A stretch of DNA of 8,284 nucleotides from Candidatus Sodaliphilus limicaballi (GTDB lineage Bacteria; Bacteroidota; Bacteroidia; Bacteroidales; Muribaculaceae), in the NCBI GenBank assembly GCA_018065815.1, contig JAGHSP010000391.1, positions 1 to 8,284 of the forward strand, read 5' to 3'. The notes beneath the pieces are model-generated. The model was given only the letters and a program-made list of their open reading frames with translations. It was not told where the DNA came from and made no database searches. The position numbers and the translations under genes were made by a program. Positions 1-6,200 of the stretch are shown piece after piece. Numbering within the stretch: the stretch's first letter is position 1; every line of letters starts with the position of its first letter.

Positions 1-1404
1 ACTGTGGATAATAACGCAATATCATACAAGAATCTGCCACTATCAGGGTGCTGCGTTGCAGTGAGATGCAACGGTGATTCCTATAGTTCAATCCTGCAGA
101 GTGACCATGAGATAGCATTACTCCTGGCTCGAGGCATCGAGGTGTGGGTTGACTTGTCGTCAATAGGGGAGAGCTATGCATGCATGGCGGCATTGAGGTT
201 TTGCCGCACAGCCAAGGAGGTTGACGGCAAGTTGGGCATGTGGATCGACGTTGAGCACCCATGCCTGGCTCAACTTTTAAGCAAGAAAGAATTGAAACGA
301 CATCTCTCGCTTGTTGTTAACAAGCAATTCATGCAAGCCTTGGCGCAAGACCAGGGATATGCAACCATCGAAGAAGGCAAGATGTGGCAAGCGATTGGAA
401 ATGTTGCCAATGTCTGTTTCAAGGCGCCCGAAATCGTGCACTATCGCCTCCAGGAGGTTAAGACAATCGACCTGATGCAGCTTGTGAAAATAGGCGACAA
501 TGGCGAATATCTTGACTATAAAGGATTAAAGGGACTGTGCAATACCACGGTAGAAGATTCCAAAGAGAGTAAAAAAGCACTGATTTCAAAATTGGGTGCA
601 CTCCTTGATGACAACACCGATGCGGTAGAGAAAGACTTGCTGGCCAAGATCCTTGGTGCTACATGCGAGGCGGGTGCATTGCACCTAGTGTTTGAGCAAT
701 TTGAGACTCTGCTGCAAGTGCTCGGGGCCATCGACGATGTCGAGATTAAGCAATCAATCACCAGCGTTATTGACGAGACCTGCGCCCTCAATTGCACAAT
801 ATCGAAGCACACCCTGTCAAAGGGGTTGCGAACCGAAGAACATAGAAACCTATGCTTTACTGCATGCAAGTGTGACTGCGACTACTTCTGCCTGGTATCA
901 AACACCTCAGCTAAGGGCAACCAACATTATATGGCCGACGAGGAATACATCCTTAAACGCCCGCAGTCGCTCGAGGCCGACGTGGTGAGGTTCCAGAACA
1001 AAAAGGAAAAATGGATTGCATTCGTGGGTCTTATTGACGGTCGCCCTTACGAAGTTTTTACTGGCATCCAGGACGATGAGGAAGGAATTTTCTGCCCCAA
1101 ATCGGTCAATTCAGGTAAAATCATCAAGGCCCTCGACGAAAACGGACAGAAGAGATACGACTTCCAATTCATCAACAAGCGAGGTTTCAAGACCACAATA
1201 GAAGGATTGTCTGAAAAATTCAACCCGGAGTTCTGGAACTATGCCAAACTGATTTCAGGAGTACTGCGCTACGGCATGCCCATCGAGCAAGTAGTGAAAC
1301 TAGTGAGCAGCCTCGAGCTCGACAACCAGAGCATTAACAACTGGAAATCAGGCGTTATCAAGGCCCTCAAGAAATATCTTCCCAACAACGAAAGCGAAGA
1401 ATAA
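1..1404 (+). CDS. Degenerate adenosylcobalamin-dependent (class II) ribonucleotide reductase-like protein, 5'-partial
   Basis: The frame is open to the window edge; a GTG at 4 gives 466 residues, but family homology seems to begin at once, so the true start is probably upstream. Numbering is from that GTG. Landmarks of Bacteroidales NrdJ, recalled from memory, occur in order: LSGCCVAV (13-20, the N-terminal redox-Cys region), IDVEHP (81-86), NKQFMQA (106-112), a helix pair around VEKDLLAKI and FETLLQVLGA (208-242), and RNLCFTA (281-287). The C-terminal domain (about 318-460) is very well preserved, with EADVVRFQNKKEKWIAFVGL and KLISGVLRYGMP. The active enzyme reduces ribonucleotides through a cysteine thiyl radical generated by adenosylcobalamin. 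Here the NxCxE motif is at best NVCFK (136-140), the PTGTTS phosphate loop is CKCDCDYF, much of the barrel is missing, and the protein ends before the usual C-terminal zinc ribbon. It has no stop or frameshift, so it looks like an intact pseudoenzyme. An inactive regulatory partner of a true NrdJ is possible but unproven. Confidence 0.68.
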   Translation, partial: TVDNNAISYKNLPLSGCCVAVRCNGDSYSSILQSDHEIALLLARGIEVWVDLSSIGESYACMAALRFCRTAKEVDGKLGMWIDVEHPCLAQLLSKKELKRHLSLVVNKQFMQALAQDQGYATIEEGKMWQAIGNVANVCFKAPEIVHYRLQEVKTIDLMQLVKIGDNGEYLDYKGLKGLCNTTVEDSKESKKALISKLGALLDDNTDAVEKDLLAKILGATCEAGALHLVFEQFETLLQVLGAIDDVEIKQSITSVIDETCALNCTISKHTLSKGLRTEEHRNLCFTACKCDCDYFCLVSNTSAKGNQHYMADEEYILKRPQSLEADVVRFQNKKEKWIAFVGLIDGRPYEVFTGIQDDEEGIFCPKSVNSGKIIKALDENGQKRYDFQFINKRGFKTTIEGLSEKFNPEFWNYAKLISGVLRYGMPIEQVVKLVSSLELDNQSINNWKSGVIKALKKYLPNNESEE

Positions 1405-1428
1405 GAAAAGATTGTTTTGCTTACACAC

Positions 1429-1470
1429 AAAAGCCGAGGAACCTCAAATAGAGATTCCTCGGCTTTTTTT
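1429..1470 (+). terminator. Rho-independent terminator, probably shared by convergent genes
   Basis: A perfect 13-bp stem pairs 1429-1441 (AAAAGCCGAGGAA) with 1455-1467 (TTCCTCGGCTTTT) across a 13-nt loop. On the plus strand it is followed by a T-run at 1464-1470, beginning 24 bp after the RNR-like stop codon. On the minus strand the stem ends in only four T residues (1432 to 1429), so it may also work, more weakly, for the gene arriving from the right. The minus-strand stop codon (1469-1471) overlaps the T-tract. Confidence 0.88.
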
Positions 1471-3175
1471 ATTTGCCTTTAAGGATAATTTTAATGATTG
1501 AGTTAATATCTGTTACGTCGATTGTTAAGTCTTCGTTCATGTCTCCTTTCATCATTATTGTCACTTCGCACGATGCGCCCAGGTTGCTGCCGTCGGTTGT
1601 CGTAGCGGTGATAGTCACCTTGCCGGGCTTTAGAGCTTTGATGCGTCCGTGAGTATCAACAGTAGCAATCTCTTCGTTGCTCGACTTCCAAGCAATTTCC
1701 TGGCTTGCTGCAGCGGCAGGCTCAATAGTGGGGTAGACCTGCACCAGTGCTGTCTCGGTAGTTTTAAATTCGCTCATGTCGAGTGTGATTGAGGTTGCCT
1801 TGTCTTCTTGGGGCTCGGGAGCACCCGAGGTAACTGTGCATGTGGTATTGCCCAGCTGCGTCATTGTTCCCGCAGCGTTACTTACATATATTTCCTTAAG
1901 TTCAATGGTTGCCGTGCCGTGGAAATCATTATCGGCAGTAATCCACACGCTGATAATCTCACCGCTGTTGCCCACGATTTCATAGTTATTGGCCGAGTAA
2001 TAGGCAGCGTTATACTGTCCGTTGCCACGGTCACCCATGGTGAGGGTGTGGTCATCGGCACGCTCGCTGTTCACGCTGCAGCGCAGGCGGCCACGGTCGT
2101 CGGTAGCCACTGTCAGCCCCGCGGGCAGGTGCAATTCGAGTTGGAAAGCAACAAGCTCATTACTGTTGTTCAGATTGATTCCCACCTGTTTGGTTTCGCC
2201 CGCTGCTATTTCGAAATCATTGATGAACATCGAGTCATCGCTCGCGGGAGGGTTAACAGGCTGTGGGCCGGTAACGGTGCATGACGAGTCTTCAAGTTTG
2301 GTCATCGTGCCTACTGCGTCACTTACATACACTTCCCTCAGTTGTACGGTCGCTGTGCCTTTGAAGTCATCGGCAGCAGTAACCCATAAGTTGAAAACCT
2401 CACCGCTGTTGCCCACAATTTCATAATTGTTGGTTGAGTAATATGCCACATTATACTGTCCGTTGCCGCGGTCGCCCATAGTAATAGTATGTCCGTCGGC
2501 ACGGTCGGCATTAACGGCACAACGCAATCTGTTGCGAGAATCTTTTGCTACTACCAGACCATTGGGCAGATGCACCTCGAGCTGGAAAGCAACCAGGTCG
2601 CTTTCGTTATTCAGGTTCACGCTCACCTGCTTAGTCTCTCCGGCTTCGATAGAGAAATCGTTGATGAACATCGATGCTGCACCCACGGGAGGGTTAACAG
2701 GCTGTGGACCGGTAACGGTGCATGAGGTGTTGCTCAGATGTGGCATATTGCCCGCAGCGTCGCTCACATAGATTTCCTTCAGCTCGATAGTTGCCGTACC
2801 GCTGAAATCGTCGGCAGCTGTAACATACACGCTGATAATCTCACCGCTGTTGCCCATGATTTCGTAGTTGTTTGCCGAGTAATAGGCAGCATTATACTGC
2901 CCATTGCCGCGGTCACCCATGGTGAGGGTGTGGTCATCGGCGCGATTGCTGTTCACGCTGCAGCGCAAGCGGCCGCGAGAGTCCTTGGCTACCGAAAGGC
3001 CGTTGGGCAGATACATCTCAAACTGCAACGCAACAAGGTCGCCGCTGTTGTTCAGGTTGATGCCCACTTGTTTGGTTTCGCCGGCTTCAATCGAGAAATC
3101 CTCGATAAAGAGGCTATCGGCACTGGCATTGAATGCCACAAGAACAACTATGATAACAAATAAAATCTTCTTCAT
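1469..3175 (-). CDS. Exported protein with three cohesin-like repeats, Big_2 Ig-like domain and half a dockerin
   Basis: This 568-residue protein begins at ATG 3175 with a Sec signal peptide (KK, a hydrophobic core, likely cleavage after ASA at residue 19; no lipobox). Three tandem domains of about 135 residues follow at 21-155, 168-302 and 315-449, with a period of exactly 147. The first two are followed by the linker GPQPVNPP. Each domain starts like a Bacteroidetes cohesin-like fold (AGETKQVGINLNN, then LVAFQLELHLP-GL) and shares RLRC-VN, MGDRGNGQYN-AYYS, NNYEI-GNSGE and a Cys pair 80 residues apart (72/152, 219/299, 366/446). Residues about 458-541 form a Big_2-type domain (IAWKSSNEEIATVD, then GKVTITAT). 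Residues 544-566 form one dockerin F-hand with D545, N547, D549 and D556. No T9SS-type C-terminus is visible. The gene is the last of three on this strand, 101 bp after the adhesin. The likely role is extracellular scaffolding or binding; its ligand is unknown. Family calls are from memory. Confidence 0.85.
   Translation of the reverse strand: MKKILFVIIVVLVAFNASADSLFIEDFSIEAGETKQVGINLNNSGDLVALQFEMYLPNGLSVAKDSRGRLRCSVNSNRADDHTLTMGDRGNGQYNAAYYSANNYEIMGNSGEIISVYVTAADDFSGTATIELKEIYVSDAAGNMPHLSNTSCTVTGPQPVNPPVGAASMFINDFSIEAGETKQVSVNLNNESDLVAFQLEVHLPNGLVVAKDSRNRLRCAVNADRADGHTITMGDRGNGQYNVAYYSTNNYEIVGNSGEVFNLWVTAADDFKGTATVQLREVYVSDAVGTMTKLEDSSCTVTGPQPVNPPASDDSMFINDFEIAAGETKQVGINLNNSNELVAFQLELHLPAGLTVATDDRGRLRCSVNSERADDHTLTMGDRGNGQYNAAYYSANNYEIVGNSGEIISVWITADNDFHGTATIELKEIYVSNAAGTMTQLGNTTCTVTSGAPEPQEDKATSITLDMSEFKTTETALVQVYPTIEPAAAASQEIAWKSSNEEIATVDTHGRIKALKPGKVTITATTTDGSNLGASCEVTIMMKGDMNEDLTIDVTDINSIIKIILKGK
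1829..2233 (-). repeat. Cohesin-like tandem repeat, copy 3 (405 bp, without the PQPVNPP linker)
   Basis: Encodes residues 315-449. The domain is complete, but the linker is replaced by SGAPEPQEDKA leading into the Ig-like domain. Its closest sibling is copy 1. Confidence 0.85.
2234..2674 (-). repeat. Cohesin-like tandem repeat, copy 2 (441 bp)
   Basis: Encodes residues 168-314. It is the most divergent copy, with AVNADRADGHTITMG, YNVAYYSTNN and FNLWVTAADD, but keeps the exact 147-codon period and the Cys pair (219/299). Confidence 0.85.
2675..3115 (-). repeat. Cohesin-like tandem repeat, copy 1 (441 bp)
   Basis: Encodes residues 21-167 of the 568-residue protein, including the linker. It resembles copy 3 more than the adjacent copy 2: both share SVNS-RADDHTLTMGDRG, QYNAAYYSANNYEI and GTATIELKEIYVS, and their DNA is visibly similar through the central block. 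Confidence 0.85.
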
Positions 3176-3194
3176 AATACTTTATTTTTTATTT

Positions 3195-3265
3195 CTCGCA
3201 GATCGCGCTGATTGGGCAGATTCAAAGATAAATTTAATATCTGCGAAATCCGCGTAATCTGCGAG
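3195..3265. repeat. Nested imperfect inverted repeat (REP-like) between the two exported-protein genes
   Basis: The outer arms are 3195-3213 (CTCGCAGATCGCGCTGATT) and 3247-3265 (AATCCGCGTAATCTGCGAG), matching at 16 of 19 positions when paired. Inner arms GCAGAT (3216-3221) and ATCTGC (3239-3244) pair inside them, so GCAGAT units recur about every 18-19 nt on either side of an A/T-rich centre. Similar CGCAGAT-type intergenic repeats are, from memory, common in Bacteroidales. The hairpin follows the adhesin stop codon without a U-tract in that gene's direction, so it is not a classic terminator; it may protect or process mRNA ends. Confidence 0.75.
3223..3230 (-). promoter_or_regulatory. Possible Bacteroidetes -7 box (TATCTTTG) for the cohesin-repeat gene
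   Basis: Read on the minus strand this is TATCTTTG, matching the Bacteroidetes TAnnTTTG -7 consensus, with 47 nt between it and the ATG at 3175. It sits in the unpaired centre of the nested inverted repeat. No clear TTTG-like -33 element is found at the expected spacing, so this is only a candidate. Confidence 0.27.
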
Positions 3266-3276
3266 AGGTTATTTTT

Positions 3277-6200
3277 TTACTTAACCACCACTTTCTTGCC
3301 GCCGATGAGGTAGAGACCAGCGGGGAGGCCAGTGGCTGCATTGTCGCTGTTCACGTTGCGGCGCACGAGCTGGCCGGCAGTGTTGTAAACATTCACGAGG
3401 CCGTTGCCCACAGTGATGTCGTTAATGCCAGTCACCGTGTTCACGCCCACGCTCACAGCATCCAGCTGCTTGAGAACGCCACGGGCAGTCGAAGCATAGA
3501 TGTTGTCGAAAGTGATATCCCCGGTCACGTTGCCTGTTGCCATCACCTCAAGGCGAAGCAATGCACCGTTGTTGCCCTCAAATGTGTCGCCAGTCATTGA
3601 GAATGCAGCGAGGGTAGCCTTGCCGTTAACCGTGTTGCCCACTGCCACACTGTGGCTCAAGCCTGCACGGCTGGTGAGCTCTGCGCCCTTGAGCACGAGA
3701 CCGTCGGGCAGGTTGATATCCATCTGCAGAGCGCTGAATGCATTGTCGTTGTTCAGGGCGATGTCGATGTAGCGAGTCTCGCCAGCATTGATTTCAACAC
3801 CCTGTGCAGTCATGTAGTCGTTGCCTGCAATCGGTGCGGGAGCGACCTTGGCAGGAGCAGCGCTGGGACCGTTCACAATGATGCCCACGATGAGCACCAC
3901 ATCGTTAATCTTCACCTGCGAATCCTGGTTAACGTCGGCTGCGGCAACGTTGAAGTTGTCCGAAATGCCGTTGACGATATAGTTCACGGTAGCAACAACG
4001 TCGTTGATGCGAACGAAGCCGTCATTATTCACGTCACCGGGTGTGTATTGCGGTTCGGGCTCAGCGGCAGTCCACTGCAGGTAGGGATAGCTTTCACCTT
4101 CCTTAATACCCCAAGTCTCGTTGAAGTCCCAACCTTGTGCGGTATAGGTTGCCTGTTGCTTGAGCGTAGCGAGCTGCACGCCCTTGCCCTCGAGAAGATC
4201 GTCATAGATGGTTTGTGTTACATCGTTTACCGATACCACCATTGCCTTGTTGGCATAGTTGGTTGCCTCGGGCGTGGGAGCACCGTTCTTGAAACCACCA
4301 ATCACACGCATTGCCACGCCCTTCTGGTCGCTCACGTCAATGCGGTTGTTGATAGCGAAACAGTGGTTAACGGCAGCATTAGCACCATCGAGATAGCCAG
4401 CAACGCCAGCGCCGAAGTTGGTCGCTGCGATGTCGCCGCATGAATAACTGTTGTCAATCTTTCCAAATGTGTAACCGGCAATACCACCTGCATAGACACC
4501 GCCCTTAACGCTTGCAGCGCTATAGCAGTTTGCTATATCGCCTGTGATGTGACCGGCAATACCGCCTGCAATGCAGTTTATAGTGTCGTTTGTCGCAATG
4601 GTACCATTTGCTACACTCAAAATTATGTTGCCAGTTGACTTACCAGCAATACCACCAAGGTAGTTGCTACCACTGAGCACTGCTTGTGCCGAGCAGCGGG
4701 TTGCATTTCCATCCAGATGTCCTGCAATACCACCCACATAGTTTGTACCTGTTACTGTAGTACCTATAGCGATTGTGTTGGTTGCTTCTGATGAGTATGC
4801 AAGACCTATTACCGCTCCTGTATATTCCTGACCTTCGACTGTTACGCCGTCGGCATATACATTATTAATAACGCAAGAAGTTGCAGAGCCCACAAGTGCG
4901 CCTACATTGTCACCACCATTAACGCTACCTTCCACATTAATGTCTGTGAACGTACTGCCTGTTGCCTTACCCACTACAATACCAGTGTTGATGTCACCAA
5001 TGCACTTCTTGCCTGTGGCAACCTTAACCTTGAGGTTCTTGACTGTTGCATTTTCGATATTAGAAATCAAACCGCAATTCTGGTTAGTGCGGTTGAACCA
5101 CAGTCCGCTGATGGTCTTACCGTTACCATCGAGTTGCTTCATTGTGCCACCACCGGTGAAACCGATTGGCTCCCAGCCCTGGGCATTATCGTGGGCTGCG
5201 ATATAGTCGGTGAGGTCAATGTCATTCATTACCTTGTAATAGCTGTAGCTGTTGATGTTAGCAAGGTCGCTTGCAGTGTAGATGAGGTAAGGATCTTCCT
5301 CTATGCCGCTACCTGCATACCCCACCTGTGAAGTCACGATATAACTTTGCACTTTACCGTCAACAGTGGCAAATACCTTCACTGTTTCGCCCGAAGGCAG
5401 GGGATCTACTGTTACATTCCATTGGTTGTTGCTTGTGGTTGCGGAATATTTCTTTCCGTTCACGGTTACATATACTGTACCTCCATCAATGCTATTACCG
5501 CTAATGGTTGTCATGCCTGATGAGAGATTACCATTAATCGTGGGAGGAGCGCATTGCTCGGGCTTGTAGGGGAAACTCTCGGTATCGAGAATAGTCCAGT
5601 CACTGGTGAAGTCCCAGTTAAGGCCCTGATAGGTGGTCTTGTACTTGAGCAATGATTTACCTAAGTTGGTTCCGTGCTGCTCGCCATCGGTGGGAGTTAC
5701 CTGCAATCCCTGCGAAACGATGCGCATGGTTGTGAGACCGCGGTTGGCTTCCTTGGTGCCGTTTGCACCTATCGTTACTGTAGATGCTTTAGTACCGAAA
5801 ATGCGGCCCACTTCGCCATTAACGGCATTCACAACCTCGCCGGCAGCGACATTGCTGCTCAGTGATGCTGTTGTGCGAGCATCACCCACGATGCCACCCA
5901 CATATTTCAACCCATCAATAGCGGCTTTAGAATAGTTTTTGCTTATGGTTGAAGCGCTAGCACTACCCACGAGTCCGCCCACGTAATTGTTGTTAGCGTG
6001 TATGTTTCCGCTAAAGTAACTATTAGTGAGTGATGCATCTGCTCCAATTAATTCACCGGCGATACCACCGGTACCTATATATTGTGCACCATTCTCGCTG
6101 GTGATGTCACCCACAGCAAACAAATTGCTGAGTGTGCCAAAAGAAATGCCTGTAAATCCACCCATAGGGGTTTTGCCATGCACATTGGCAACAACACCGC

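Noticed and set aside
4..6. GTG at position 4 as the true start of the RNR-like gene
   Set aside because: The frame is open to the window edge and residues just after the GTG already align with an internal segment of NrdJ, so an upstream start is more likely; this cannot be settled from the window.
516..1201. Short frames on both strands inside the RNR-like gene
   Set aside because: The RNR-like frame has colinear family landmarks throughout; the alternatives show low-complexity, domain-free translations.
1776..3257. Several plus-strand frames (60-158 codons) with recurring similar translations
   Set aside because: They recur because they are antisense to the three cohesin-like repeats; the similarity between them is a shadow of the real tandem repeat.
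3195..3265. Rho-independent terminator for the adhesin gene
   Set aside because: In the minus direction the hairpin is followed by an A-rich, not U-rich, stretch, and the arms carry three mismatches; it fits an intergenic repeat better.
3652..4443. A 263-codon open frame on the plus strand
   Set aside because: It lies wholly antisense to the dockerin/cohesin-like part of the adhesin, whose motifs are clearly real; the G/C-rich coding sequence there opens the opposite frame by chance. Its translation shows no domain, signal or start context.
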